In this document: positions 35,820 to 44,061 of the stretch, one piece after another | How the letters are laid out: every line of letters starts with the position of its first letter | Position numbering within the stretch: the first letter of the stretch is position 1 | The notes under the pieces: generated by a model | Told to the model about the DNA's origin: nothing | Database searches by the model: none | Seen by the model: the letters and a program-made list of their open reading frames with translations, nothing else | From: JAGQZY01 sp964588335 | Lineage (GTDB): Bacteria; Bdellovibrionota; Bdellovibrionia; Bdellovibrionales; JAGQZY01 | DNA length: 64,000 bases | NCBI GenBank assembly: GCA_964588335.1 | Contig: CAZPOV010000010.1 | Location: forward strand, 60,572-124,571 | Reading direction: 5' to 3' | Translations under genes and position numbers: made by a program

Positions 35820-36341
35820 CTAAGACTGAAAGTAAAAGTTGTAGACATCACCCTTGGATTTCTTATTTTTCACCGGTGATTTTAATTCTTTAGGTGATTC
35901 CTCAGGGACTGTAACCGGAACCACTGGAGGGGGCTTGGGAGCCGGAGGACTCACGGGAGGTGTCGCAGCGACTGACGGATCTTTCACCCCCTGATAGATC
36001 ACCTGAATGATCGGGCGCTCGTTCGGCCCTTCGCCTTCAAGGCGCTGAACCTGCACTCCCGGCAGCGCCTGACTCATCACTTTCGGGCGAGGGTCCTCGC
36101 GCGCCGGCACCACTGGCGGCTGCGATGCGGTCTCTTTAAAAAGAGGCACAGCCCCTTGCTGACTGTCTTCAATCTCTACAGCCTCAATCGCTTCAACGGA
36201 TTGATCCACTTCTTCCTGGTTCATGGGCACCCAAACAGTCTCCACTGTTTGCACTTTCTTCATTGGCAACGACTTGGCAACAGCTTCAGGCCCCATAATC
36301 AGAAAGAATAAGACAAAATAGACATTATAAAAGACTTTCAT
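35820..36341 (-). CDS. Exported Pro/Val-rich protein ending in YNFYFQS
   Basis: Unknown function. The 173-residue product has a hydrophobic N-terminus (YNVYFVLFFLIMGPEAVA), a disordered-looking region rich in Pro, Val, Glu and Gln (for example PPVSPPAPKPPPVVPVTVP), and an extreme C-terminus SKGDVYNFYFQS. The last residues repeat the motif that follows the signal peptide in the two barrel-like proteins at 30630-32215. Here the kinase and activator genes lie immediately downstream (44-base gap), so it may be a ligand or partner of that system. Confidence 0.7.
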   Translation of the reverse strand: MKVFYNVYFVLFFLIMGPEAVAKSLPMKKVQTVETVWVPMNQEEVDQSVEAIEAVEIEDSQQGAVPLFKETASQPPVVPAREDPRPKVMSQALPGVQVQRLEGEGPNERPIIQVIYQGVKDPSVAATPPVSPPAPKPPPVVPVTVPEESPKELKSPVKNKKSKGDVYNFYFQS

Positions 36342-36347
36342 AATACA

Positions 36348-36360
36348 CCTCTTGAAGAGG
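36348..36360 (-). promoter_or_regulatory. Small hairpin covering the ribosome site of the YNFYFQS gene
   Basis: On the minus strand CCTCTTCAAGAGG forms a 5-bp stem whose right arm is the AAGAGG Shine-Dalgarno element, seven bases before the ATG at 36341. It could limit initiation. The stem is short, so the effect may be small. Confidence 0.3.
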
Positions 36361-36381
36361 GACTCTTGCGAGCCCCCGTCG

Positions 36382-36930
36382 TTAGATCATTTCCTGCTTG
36401 ATTTCAAAAAGAAGATAGTTTTGATTCAGACACTGAAACTCAAGCGACACAAAGGTGTTTTCATTTTCTTCGGTCTGCAAAGCCGAGCACAGGACGTTGC
36501 CTCTAATTTCGTCGCCTTCCACCTCATAGTAGGTCGAGCAATTGCTTTGATCCGTGTATTTTAAGTCAACTTGATCGCTAAGGAAAATAAACGATGGCAC
36601 CATATCTCCTTCCGTGGGTTTTAAAAAACCACTTTTATTGGGCTCAATGGCAAAGTCGGTCAGCTGCAAACTTTCTGTGATTTTCATTTGCGGGCCATTA
36701 ACAAACCGATAGGCCACCACTCGTAAAGATTTATTGGAATGATCGTATCGACACTCGACACTGCTCAACTCTTGTTGATAACCAAACACTTTGTCTTGGT
36801 CCTCGGTTCCGATAAAGCTCATCTCCAGCTCGTTGCGAATCGGTTGTTCAGCGACCATTGGTGGGCCATCATTTTTTGAGCAAGCCATAAGGACGGACGA
36901 CAGACTGAAGAGCATCATTAGTTTTTTCAT
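36382..36930 (-). CDS. Lipoprotein of unknown function
   Basis: The 182-residue product has a clear lipoprotein signal (MKKLMMLFSLSSVLMACSKN, lipobox LMAC, Cys17). The mature part is acidic and strand-rich with four or five further cysteines (SVECRYDHSNKS, QSNCSTYYEV, NVLCSAL, LEFQCLNQN), which probably pair. No family is recognised. A strong ribosome site AAGGAGAAA precedes the ATG. It lies 40 bases upstream of the YNFYFQS gene on the same strand and may share its transcript. Confidence 0.7.
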   Translation of the reverse strand: MKKLMMLFSLSSVLMACSKNDGPPMVAEQPIRNELEMSFIGTEDQDKVFGYQQELSSVECRYDHSNKSLRVVAYRFVNGPQMKITESLQLTDFAIEPNKSGFLKPTEGDMVPSFIFLSDQVDLKYTDQSNCSTYYEVEGDEIRGNVLCSALQTEENENTFVSLEFQCLNQNYLLFEIKQEMI

Positions 36931-37044
36931 ATTTTTCTCCTTGGTTGAAAATATTTGTTCTTGGGTTGAGCAAGGGCTGTACCATTTTTGGATGCTCCAG
37001 TTTCGAGATGGCCCCCAAGACTATGAAAACCCAGTCATGACACG

Positions 37045-37058
37045 TGACAGCTCTGTCA
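37045..37058. promoter_or_regulatory. Dyad TGACAGCTCTGTCA in divergent gap
   Basis: A perfect 6-bp-arm palindrome in the gap between two divergent exported-protein genes. The two-base centre suits a protein-binding site more than an RNA hairpin, although ATATTTTTT follows to the right. No named regulator can be assigned. Confidence 0.3.
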
Positions 37059-37169
37059 GTATATTTTTTAAAGCACTGAATATATTCAATGAAACAGGAT
37101 GATTATCCCCAATTGTTATTTGCGGCCGGAACAGGCCGTCAACATAAACCCTTTTATTAAGGAGAGATG

Positions 37170-37547
37170 ATGAAACTTCTCATTTTTGCTGTCGTCAGCA
37201 TGACTTTATTCCCCACCTTGTCACAGGCTCGTCCGCGCGAGGTTTTCAAAATTGAAATCGGTAGCAACTACGAAGGTTATTCCAAACGGGAATTGCGTCG
37301 CCGAGTCTGGGAACTGGAACGGGCCGTTTACCAATTGCAAGAGCAGGTTTTTCATCTTTCTATGAACAACCAAAAAGGACAAAGTCAATTGGAGGCCTCG
37401 TGGACATGCTCCATCCAGTCTATGGGAAAAACTTTTACAGCCACTAAGACCTCGAAGGGAGCCGCACGGGCCGAGGTATTAAAAGATTGTAGCAATCACA
37501 CCAACGCCATTCATTGTGACCACAGCGATGTGAAGTGTGAAAACTGA
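37170..37547 (+). CDS. Small exported coiled-coil protein
   Basis: Unknown function. About 125 residues: signal peptide (MKLLIFAVVSMTLFPTLSQA), then EIGSNYEGYSKRELRRRVWE and LERAVYQLQEQVFHLS, a heptad-like coiled coil. A compact C-terminal part with four cysteines (WTCSIQS, KDCSNH, IHCDHSDVKC) and a DUF-like TFTATKTSKGAARAEVLKDC segment ends the chain. Two adjacent ATGs exist; the second (37170) is better spaced from AAGGAG. The gene converges on the PA14 lipoprotein gene. Confidence 0.75.
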   Translation: MKLLIFAVVSMTLFPTLSQARPREVFKIEIGSNYEGYSKRELRRRVWELERAVYQLQEQVFHLSMNNQKGQSQLEASWTCSIQSMGKTFTATKTSKGAARAEVLKDCSNHTNAIHCDHSDVKCEN

Positions 37548-37558
37548 CGCTTCGTTAA

Positions 37559-38734
37559 TTACAAAGTGATTTGCATAACGCGACCGAGGGTTTTTCCAAG
37601 GTCGCTAGTGATGGCGACACCTTGAAAAATATAAGTCTGCCCAACCTTCAGTCCCTGATCAATCACCACGCGATGAGAGGTCCGCAAAATATTGTCGGAT
37701 TGGGTCATCCACTCGTTCCCATTCTGGTCTCGTACCAAAACTTGTGATGTGGCTGGCAAATCGGTGTTCCAGGTCACAACCACAACCTCTTCGCCTTGTT
37801 TTTCAATAGCAAAGTTACTGATGGTCGCATTGGTCCCTTGTTGACACGGATTGAAGATGGAACTCGGTGGCAACTCCCAATTGTCAGAGGCTATAGGTTT
37901 CCAACCCCGATCCAATAGATCCAGGTATTTTTTCTGGGGTTCGGAATTGTGATTGAATTTAAAATAGCGACCATTCCCCTGCTGACCACACTCTTTTTCC
38001 GGTTTTGTGTTTTGGTCCACTTTTCTCCACATAGGAATCAGGGCGATATGATGGCGAGGCCCTTGATAATATTCCATGCGAATATCAAGAGCCGTATCTT
38101 TATCCATATGTATAGTCTGGTTGGAACATCCAAATTTGGAGGGATGCACTCCATCGTTGTCGACGATCACCCGTTCTTCACCATCAATATCAATGACTTT
38201 AAGAATCGCACCGTCGTCAGATAACAGGGCCAACTCATATTCTCCCTCCTCATCGTCAGGAGCCAGTTTTAAAACCGATTTAAAACGAAGCGCAAAATAT
38301 TCAACCAAATCGTTACCAAGATCGTCTTGCACGACGCTTCCCGCCTCTGTCGGAAAGCCCGTGTCAAAAACGCGAGTCGGTACGTTGACCTCAGTAAAGA
38401 AGAGTTTTTGAGTGGAACGCGTGCCTTTGTCGAAAAAATCTTGAACTCCAGAATGATGATGCAAACGAGTGTCTAGATAGAAGAGCTCAGCGATCAAGCC
38501 GTCACCAAGTCCTGGATTTCCAGGGACACCCATGGGATCACAAATTAATTTATTCAGCTGAAAAGAATTAACATCCAAATGGTGATAAACAGGTGATTCA
38601 GAGTCGTCTGAGGCGGGAGCATAAACGGTGTCCCCACCCCCTCCTTGCGAACAACCCACAAAGGTCATCAGTCCTAATAATAGAAACACCGTCTTGGCTG
38701 CTTGATTTAAGAATTTTCTCTTCATTCTAATCAT
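37559..38734 (-). CDS. PA14-domain lipoprotein
   Basis: Surface or periplasmic lipoprotein of 391 residues. The signal peptide ends GLMTFVGCSQGGGG (lipobox FVGC). Residues about 70-230 have the PA14 pattern: GDGLIAELFYLD, then YELALLSDDGAILKVID, VIVDNDGVHPS and the strand IRMEYYQGPRHHIALIPMW. A C-terminal fibronectin-III-like segment follows (ATISNFAIEK ... VVTWNTDLPATSQVLVRDQ). PA14 domains bind carbohydrate in many proteins, so a glycan-binding role is plausible. Confidence 0.8.
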   Translation of the reverse strand: MIRMKRKFLNQAAKTVFLLLGLMTFVGCSQGGGGDTVYAPASDDSESPVYHHLDVNSFQLNKLICDPMGVPGNPGLGDGLIAELFYLDTRLHHHSGVQDFFDKGTRSTQKLFFTEVNVPTRVFDTGFPTEAGSVVQDDLGNDLVEYFALRFKSVLKLAPDDEEGEYELALLSDDGAILKVIDIDGEERVIVDNDGVHPSKFGCSNQTIHMDKDTALDIRMEYYQGPRHHIALIPMWRKVDQNTKPEKECGQQGNGRYFKFNHNSEPQKKYLDLLDRGWKPIASDNWELPPSSIFNPCQQGTNATISNFAIEKQGEEVVVVTWNTDLPATSQVLVRDQNGNEWMTQSDNILRTSHRVVIDQGLKVGQTYIFQGVAITSDLGKTLGRVMQITL

Positions 38735-39069
38735 AATCTCAACATCCTTTGAGTTGCTTTTATTATATAGGAGAAGTTCTTTTTATCTTGTAAAAACAGT
38801 GGTTTATGCTTAATTGAGGCACCAGGATTTTGACAAAAGAATGAACATTTTCGAAACCTCGACACAATTTAGACAGTTTCTTTTAGATTGCCAAAAATGA
38901 CGATTCAAACAGTGACAGCCCCCATTCACTGGTGTCGAAACTTTCGGTTCGAAAACGATCGGTTTCGCACTTGTTTGATTGAAATCTTCACCTGCGACTA
39001 ACCTTTTCTGATTTCTTTTTGTCTAACTATAACCCCAAAGCGAAATTCATTTTACTCTGCGAGGACCGT
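38735..39069. promoter_or_regulatory. 335-base divergent intergenic region with repeated ACACAATTTAGACA
   Basis: The gap between the PA14 lipoprotein (leftward) and the gene at 39070 (rightward). It holds the exact copy of ACACAATTTAGACA (38862-38875) also seen at 22662-22675. On the minus strand this reads GTCTAAA, a 14-base spacer and CGAAAA, resembling a sigma-28-type layout and lying about 120 bases upstream of the lipoprotein start. No credible small ORF seen. Confidence 0.4.
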
Positions 39070-39537
39070 ATGTTGTTTGATGTGAAATCGGCGCAAACCA
39101 CTCTTTGGGGGCTCTCTGCCAAGGATGTCATTTATGGTATTGAGCGTGGGCAAATCCCACTCTCATGCCAAATCTTTCATTCCCAAAAACAAAGATGGGA
39201 GAGTGTTTCCAACAACCCCATTATTGCTCGTGAACTGGCCGTTAAGCTTTCCGAGAAGCCCTTGAGCTTCAGTTACAATTCCTTGTTCTACCATTGGAGT
39301 TTCAAAAATTTTCTTTCCCATCAAGGTTACTTCACGTTGATGGAAGTCATTGCCAAACTCCAGGCCAACGAAATTGCCAAAAACTCTCTGATTAATCATC
39401 CGACTTTGCAGAAATGGACCCTTGTCAATTCGGTTCCGATCTTTTCTGAAGACAGCATCCGCTGCCTTTACCAATTGGGCTCGCTGAATGGCTATTTTCA
39501 GCGACGTCTCAGAGATCGAGCTGAGGCCAAAAGCTAG
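39070..39537 (+). CDS. Protein with possible tandem GYF_2-like modules
   Basis: Function unknown. The 155-residue protein from ATG 39070 has two stretches of similar layout: SAKDVIYGIERGQIPLSCQI followed by W-E-S-V-x3-P, and LMEVIAKLQANEIAKNSLIN followed by W-T-L-V-x3-P-I-F. The pattern (short helix, G/N-x-I, polar strand, Trp, Pro) is that of GYF_2 modules, which bind proline-rich peptides. The assignment is tentative. A GAGGA ribosome site sits five bases before this ATG. The frame is open upstream to a TTG at 39019 with no ribosome site. Confidence 0.6.
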   Translation: MLFDVKSAQTTLWGLSAKDVIYGIERGQIPLSCQIFHSQKQRWESVSNNPIIARELAVKLSEKPLSFSYNSLFYHWSFKNFLSHQGYFTLMEVIAKLQANEIAKNSLINHPTLQKWTLVNSVPIFSEDSIRCLYQLGSLNGYFQRRLRDRAEAKS

Positions 39538-39555
39538 AACGGCTGGCGCCAACAA

Positions 39556-39593
39556 TGTTCTATTTTTAGAACAATATGTTCGCAAGTTTGTTC
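39556..39593. promoter_or_regulatory. Cluster of TGTTC/GAACA half-sites upstream of pirin operon
   Basis: TGTTCT-ATTTTT-AGAACA (39556-39573) overlaps GAACA-ATA-TGTTC (39569-39581), and a fourth TGTTC follows at 39589-39593. It lies 52-89 bases upstream of the pirin start, a good position for operator sites. The regulator is not in the window, and half-site spacing does not match the GAAC-N4-GTTC LexA box. Confidence 0.5.
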
Positions 39594-39644
39594 TTTTATT
39601 TGCCCATAATCTATCCCATAATAAAACGGAAAAACGAGGTGCTT

Positions 39645-40640
39645 ATGAAACTGCAAGCCATCAGTCGCCGCAAACTCATGACCGTGTTTGCCGGCCTCAC
39701 CGCAATATTTGGTGCCTCAAAATTAATAGGATTTGTTATGAGCGATAAAAATAAAAAACTTCACAAGATACTTCATCCCAAGGAAAAGCACTGGGTGGGC
39801 GATGGATTCCACGTCAGCACCATGTTTTCAGTCCACGAACAGGACTACAAGTATATTACACCCTTCCTTCTTCTTGATCATGCAGCTCCCAGGGAGTTCT
39901 CACCGACCCAACAGAAGAGAGGGGTTGGAGAGCACCCCCACCGTGGCTTTGAAACCGTCACCTTTGCCATTCAAGGTGAGGTGGATCACCGAGATTCCGG
40001 AGGTGGGGGTGGCCGCATCGAAACCGGTGGCGTGCAATGGATGACGGCTGGCTCAGGCGTGGTGCACGAGGAGTTCCACTCAAGGAATTTCGCTGAAAAA
40101 GGTGGGATATTTGAAATGGTGCAGCTTTGGGTCAACCTCAAAGCCGAACATAAAATGACCACTCCCCGCTATCAATCAATGAACAAGGAGGATTTTCCGG
40201 TCGTCTCTCTTGCTGATGGCAAAGCCAAAGTCAAAATCATTGCCGGAGAGTTTGATGGCAAAAAAGGACCGGCGCAAACCTTGTCGACAATTAATATTTT
40301 CGAAGTCCACGCCGACACCGAGCAGACTCTGCCTTTGCACTTGCAAGATCAGACCAACACTTTGATCGTTCAGCTGAAAGGCAACGCCAAGATCGAAGAT
40401 CGCAATTTGCGTCCCGGTGAAGTGGCGGTGTTCGAACGCAGTGGCGAAACCATCAATCTAGATCTGACTTCGGGTGCTCACCTGCTGGTTCTTAATGGCG
40501 AACCGATTGATGAGCCTGTCGCACATTACGGCCCCTTTGTCATGAACACCCAACAAGAGATTATGCAGGCGATTCGAGATTTTCAGGCCGGCAAAATGGG
40601 TCAATTAGTACAAGAAGCAACAACCAACGGAGGATCATAA
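39645..40640 (+). CDS. Pirin-family cupin protein with N-terminal leader
   Basis: Bicupin of 331 residues. The metal-binding N-terminal cupin has GEHPHRGFETVTF, then VDHRDS and SGVVHEEF, providing the three His and one Glu expected in pirins such as quercetin 2,3-dioxygenase YhhW. An extra leader precedes it, MKLQAISRRKLMTVFAGLTA plus a hydrophobic run, with a twin-arginine-like SRRKLM. Ordinary pirins are cytoplasmic and start near MSDKNKK. GAGG precedes the ATG at 39645. The stop abuts the next ATG (TAAATG), so the two genes form an operon. Confidence 0.88.
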   Translation: MKLQAISRRKLMTVFAGLTAIFGASKLIGFVMSDKNKKLHKILHPKEKHWVGDGFHVSTMFSVHEQDYKYITPFLLLDHAAPREFSPTQQKRGVGEHPHRGFETVTFAIQGEVDHRDSGGGGGRIETGGVQWMTAGSGVVHEEFHSRNFAEKGGIFEMVQLWVNLKAEHKMTTPRYQSMNKEDFPVVSLADGKAKVKIIAGEFDGKKGPAQTLSTINIFEVHADTEQTLPLHLQDQTNTLIVQLKGNAKIEDRNLRPGEVAVFERSGETINLDLTSGAHLLVLNGEPIDEPVAHYGPFVMNTQQEIMQAIRDFQAGKMGQLVQEATTNGGS

Positions 40641-41573
40641 ATGGGAAAATTAGTCGATGGAGAATGGGTCAAAACCAGTATTATAACCAGTGACGACAAA
40701 GGCCAGTATGACCGTCTGCCTCGTACTTTTCTAGATACGATAAGCAAAGATCACGAGCGCTTTCAGCCCGAGAGCGGACGCTATCATCTTTACGTCTCAT
40801 ACGCTTGCCCGTGGGCGAATCGAACATTGATTTTCCGCGAGTTAAAAAACCTGACCGACCACATCAGTGTCGACGTGGTTGATCCGGACATGTTGGAATA
40901 TGGGTGGAGCTTTGACGCCTCAAAAGACGGAGCCACAGGCGACTCCCTTTACGGTAAAAAGTATCTTCATGAGATCTATCAAAAAGCCGACTCTAAAGTT
41001 TCGACCTCTGTGACCGTGCCTGTGCTTTGGGATAAAAAGCTTGAGACAATTGTTAACAACGAATCTTCAGAAATCATTCGCATCTTTAATCAGTCGTTTA
41101 ACGATCTGACCGGCAACACCGATGACTACTACCCGAAAAACTTGCAATCAGAAATCGACCAATGGAACGATGAGATCTATCCAGCCGTCAACAACGGTGT
41201 CTACAAGTCAGGGTTCGCCAAAAACCAAGAGGCCTATGAAAAAGCTGTCACCGAATTGTTTCGAGTTTTAGACAAACTGGATCAGCACTTAGAAGGCAAA
41301 GATTATTTGGTTGGCAATCAACTGACTGAAGCCGACATCCGCTTAATTCCAAGCCTGCTACGCTTTGACGTCGTGTATTTCACTCACTTCAAGTGCAATA
41401 TTAAACGGATTGCTGATTATAAAAACTTGTCACGTTACACGCGCAATCTGTATGAAAACGAAGCGATCCGAAAAACCACAAATTTCGATCACATTAAAAG
41501 GCATTACTATTACAGTCACGAAGAGCTCAACCCACAAAGAATTGTGCCCTTAGGACCAGAGAAAGTCTTTTAA
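40641..41573 (+). CDS. Glutathionyl-hydroquinone reductase (Xi-class GST, YqjG/ECM4 family)
   Basis: Reduces glutathionyl-hydroquinones, recycling quinone adducts. The 310-residue protein has the catalytic Cys in YVSYACPWANRTLI, the following DVVDPDMLEYGWSFD region, VPVLWDKKLETIVNNESSEI as the glutathione-binding turn, and the C-terminal all-helical domain with LTEADIRLIPSLLRFDVVY. Length is standard. It directly abuts the pirin gene; in E. coli yqjG and a pirin gene (yhaK) also lie close together, so a shared role in quinone or aromatic stress is likely. Confidence 0.93.
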   Translation: MGKLVDGEWVKTSIITSDDKGQYDRLPRTFLDTISKDHERFQPESGRYHLYVSYACPWANRTLIFRELKNLTDHISVDVVDPDMLEYGWSFDASKDGATGDSLYGKKYLHEIYQKADSKVSTSVTVPVLWDKKLETIVNNESSEIIRIFNQSFNDLTGNTDDYYPKNLQSEIDQWNDEIYPAVNNGVYKSGFAKNQEAYEKAVTELFRVLDKLDQHLEGKDYLVGNQLTEADIRLIPSLLRFDVVYFTHFKCNIKRIADYKNLSRYTRNLYENEAIRKTTNFDHIKRHYYYSHEELNPQRIVPLGPEKVF

Positions 41574-42541
41574 TCTTTTAAAACACCCAAATGAATAATT
41601 CGAGCCCCGGTCTGACTGATGGGGTTCACACTTTTTCCGACAATAACACCGGAACCAGGTGAGAAATACTCTTTGATTTTGGTTCCGAAAAGGTCGTACT
41701 GGGTGGCAATTTTGTCACCCTTATCGATTTGGTCGGTCAACACCGGGTGAGTCTCGAGGATGCCGCCTTGATCGGTATAAACCCAATAAGACTTCTCGCA
41801 AATGATGGGATCTTTCTCGGGATGATACTCTTCGATCGGCAGCATTTTAAGAAAACCTAAAATGTTGTTAATTCCCACAACTGATTCTCGAATCAATTTT
41901 TTCTGAAAGCGCTGGGGATCACCGACCTCTACTGTAATGGCTGGAATACCTAGCTTGGCCGCTGCCCCCCGAAGGGAACCGTCTTTTCCTTTGTTATGCA
42001 CGATGATTTGAGGATGCTGAAGCATCGCCATTTTTCTAGCTTCTTTATTGTCCAAATCAACCCGCACATAAAGAGAATTGATTCGGCCAAAGCTGGCCGT
42101 GTGGAGGTCAACAAGGTAATCAAATTTGTTAACAATTTGGCGAAGGAACCGATGCACATACTGGTCACTGCTATTGCCTTTGGGCTTTCCTGGCATAATA
42201 CGATTCAAGTCTTGGCCGTTATTAAACAGACGCTCCGAGTTTAGAGCACCAAAGGCGTTGACCACCGGCACCGCCACCACTGTCCCCTGCAACTGATCAA
42301 TCTCTTCTTCCATCTCTTTAATCAGTTTGTGGATGACTTTAATTCCATTGAGTTCATTTCCATGCACGGCGGCTGTGAAGCCAAGAACCTTTCCAGGCCG
42401 CTTGCCTTTCGCGACTATCACTGGAAGGTAAACTGGAAATCCCAAACCATTGTCGACAATGTGAAAATGGTATTTTGAAACTTGGCCAACGGGCGCTGAT
42501 TTAAGATTGAGTTTGGTGATGATCGGAATCTGTTTGGTCAT
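41570..42541 (-). CDS. Succinylglutamate desuccinylase/aspartoacylase-family zinc hydrolase
   Basis: M14-like amidohydrolase of 323 residues, probably cleaving an N-acyl amino acid or peptide. Zinc ligands are visible in AAVHGNELNG (His, Glu) and VDLHTASFG (His), with the Arg-type substrate site in DLNRIMPGKPKGN. The C-terminal beta domain (YWVYTDQGGILETHPVL) is of the biotinyl-lipoyl-like kind. I prefer ATG 42541 (MTKQIP), which lies inside the end of the upstream ATP-grasp-like gene (41-base overlap). It converges on the reductase gene with a four-base overlap. Confidence 0.85.
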   Translation of the reverse strand: MTKQIPIITKLNLKSAPVGQVSKYHFHIVDNGLGFPVYLPVIVAKGKRPGKVLGFTAAVHGNELNGIKVIHKLIKEMEEEIDQLQGTVVAVPVVNAFGALNSERLFNNGQDLNRIMPGKPKGNSSDQYVHRFLRQIVNKFDYLVDLHTASFGRINSLYVRVDLDNKEARKMAMLQHPQIIVHNKGKDGSLRGAAAKLGIPAITVEVGDPQRFQKKLIRESVVGINNILGFLKMLPIEEYHPEKDPIICEKSYWVYTDQGGILETHPVLTDQIDKGDKIATQYDLFGTKIKEYFSPGSGVIVGKSVNPISQTGARIIHLGVLKD

Positions 42542-43967
42542 AGTCAAATATCTCACTGGCGAAAGAGTCATCTTTATTGATCGAACGAAACAACTTGCGC
42601 TTCAGACGACCTTTGTCATTGATCAACTGCGCGGCAAAACGATCAATCGCTATGACAGAGAGGACAGTTTGCACATAGCCCTCAATCAGTTGGTCAATGC
42701 CAATCCCCAGCTTATTAAAATCCCGAGTGTCCATCAACATTAATCGATCAGTGTCAGAACCCCATTGATCCTCACCCAGTTTTTGAGAGAGGTTGGTTCC
42801 TAACATTTGCCAAGAGTCAGCACTATCGTCGAGTTCATCAGCCAGAGGTGAGGCCGCTTTACGAGCATAGAGACTCACAGCTTTAAAGCCCTCGGCCCCC
42901 GAACAGACCATAAAGCGCGTGTCGGCGACATAAATTTGGTTCTTCTTATTGGGCATAGTTCCAACATGGTAAAGAGCGCCCTCGGGACTCACTGAGCTCC
43001 AAGAGGCGTTACCAATCAGGCTTTGCACGATGTATTGGTCATAATTGTCTTCCATTTCCATAAACCGATCCAGCTCGGCTTGATTGGTAATGGTGAAGAC
43101 ACCTTGGCCCGCATTGCTGTAGGGGTTTTTAACCACACCACGGCCCCCGAGAGATTGAATCAGAAGAGGAATCTCCATTTTGGAAACGTCATAAATGGTA
43201 TGAGGCACGTTGATCTTTAGGCCAGAGCTGGCAATTTCACTGTTGAACCATTCATAGGCTTTGGCAGCAATAAGCTTGTTTCGTCCGCCAGCTAGGCAAG
43301 CCACCACAGGATTGAAAATCAAAGTTTTGCAGTCCACTGGAATTCGATTCCAAGGTTTTTGGGTCACATAGCGGAAGGCGGCCCGCAGACTCACCCACTC
43401 ATCCCCCTGTTTGACTTGCAAGACTTTGTCTTCATAGCGGCAATTCTCTCGCCAAGACTTTTGATAAAATGGAACAAGGTAAACTTTCTCGCCGGTCAGG
43501 TCGGCAATCGTCGCCGCGTAACCTGAGGCTTCCATAAAGTTCTTATCGTAAATTACGCCCAAGGCACCATCGACCAGCCTTTTACCTTTTAATTTTGATA
43601 GAAATGAATTTTTGATAACCAGTTCGTAACCACCGGCTTCGTTGTCTTCATCTCGCAAAGGCATGGACTTTTGCCCCGACGGGCAAGAGTTGACCTCAAC
43701 CACGACAGTTTTGTTCATGCCTTTGGCGGTGGTGACATAAAACAAGTCGGCACCAGCCCAACGCAAGTATTTGGCCTTATACTTCAAATACTCCATAAGC
43801 CGCGCCGGCTTGGCTTGCGGATTCAAGTGACAATAACGACTGACCACCTGGTCCTGATTCATACCAAGAAAATATTTTAAGAGAGGATGGATGTGGGCGT
43901 TAACCACTTTTTGGTAGTAATGCTGAGTCGGGGTGAAATCGCCAGGATTGACTATTTGTATTTCCAT
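42501..43967 (-). CDS. ATP-grasp-like ligase candidate
   Basis: The 488-residue protein has ATP-grasp-type features: GGRGVVKNPYSNAGQGVFTI as the nucleotide-binding Lys loop, DNYDQYIVQSLIG as the hinge strand, and ADTRFMVCSGAEGF in the position of the metal-binding strand. The N-terminal 150 residues include VVVEVNSCPSGQKSMPL and are unassigned. It overlaps the aspartoacylase-family gene, recalling RimK-type ligase plus acyl-hydrolase pairs. A role as peptide or amino-acid ligase is inferred from fold and context only. Confidence 0.65.
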   Translation of the reverse strand: MEIQIVNPGDFTPTQHYYQKVVNAHIHPLLKYFLGMNQDQVVSRYCHLNPQAKPARLMEYLKYKAKYLRWAGADLFYVTTAKGMNKTVVVEVNSCPSGQKSMPLRDEDNEAGGYELVIKNSFLSKLKGKRLVDGALGVIYDKNFMEASGYAATIADLTGEKVYLVPFYQKSWRENCRYEDKVLQVKQGDEWVSLRAAFRYVTQKPWNRIPVDCKTLIFNPVVACLAGGRNKLIAAKAYEWFNSEIASSGLKINVPHTIYDVSKMEIPLLIQSLGGRGVVKNPYSNAGQGVFTITNQAELDRFMEMEDNYDQYIVQSLIGNASWSSVSPEGALYHVGTMPNKKNQIYVADTRFMVCSGAEGFKAVSLYARKAASPLADELDDSADSWQMLGTNLSQKLGEDQWGSDTDRLMLMDTRDFNKLGIGIDQLIEGYVQTVLSVIAIDRFAAQLINDKGRLKRKLFRSINKDDSFASEIFDYDQTDSDHHQTQS

Positions 43968-44061
43968 GTCAGTATTCTCAGTGAGTTTCTAACAAGAAAC
44001 AACCACAGAGTGTCATGTTGCTAAATCTTAACAATCCCAGCTTGCTGAAAGGTTTATCGCC

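Noticed and set aside
39569..39581. LexA/SOS box reading of GAACAATATGTTC
   Set aside because: The half-sites are separated by five rather than four bases, and neighbours are not DNA repair genes; kept only as part of an unassigned operator cluster.
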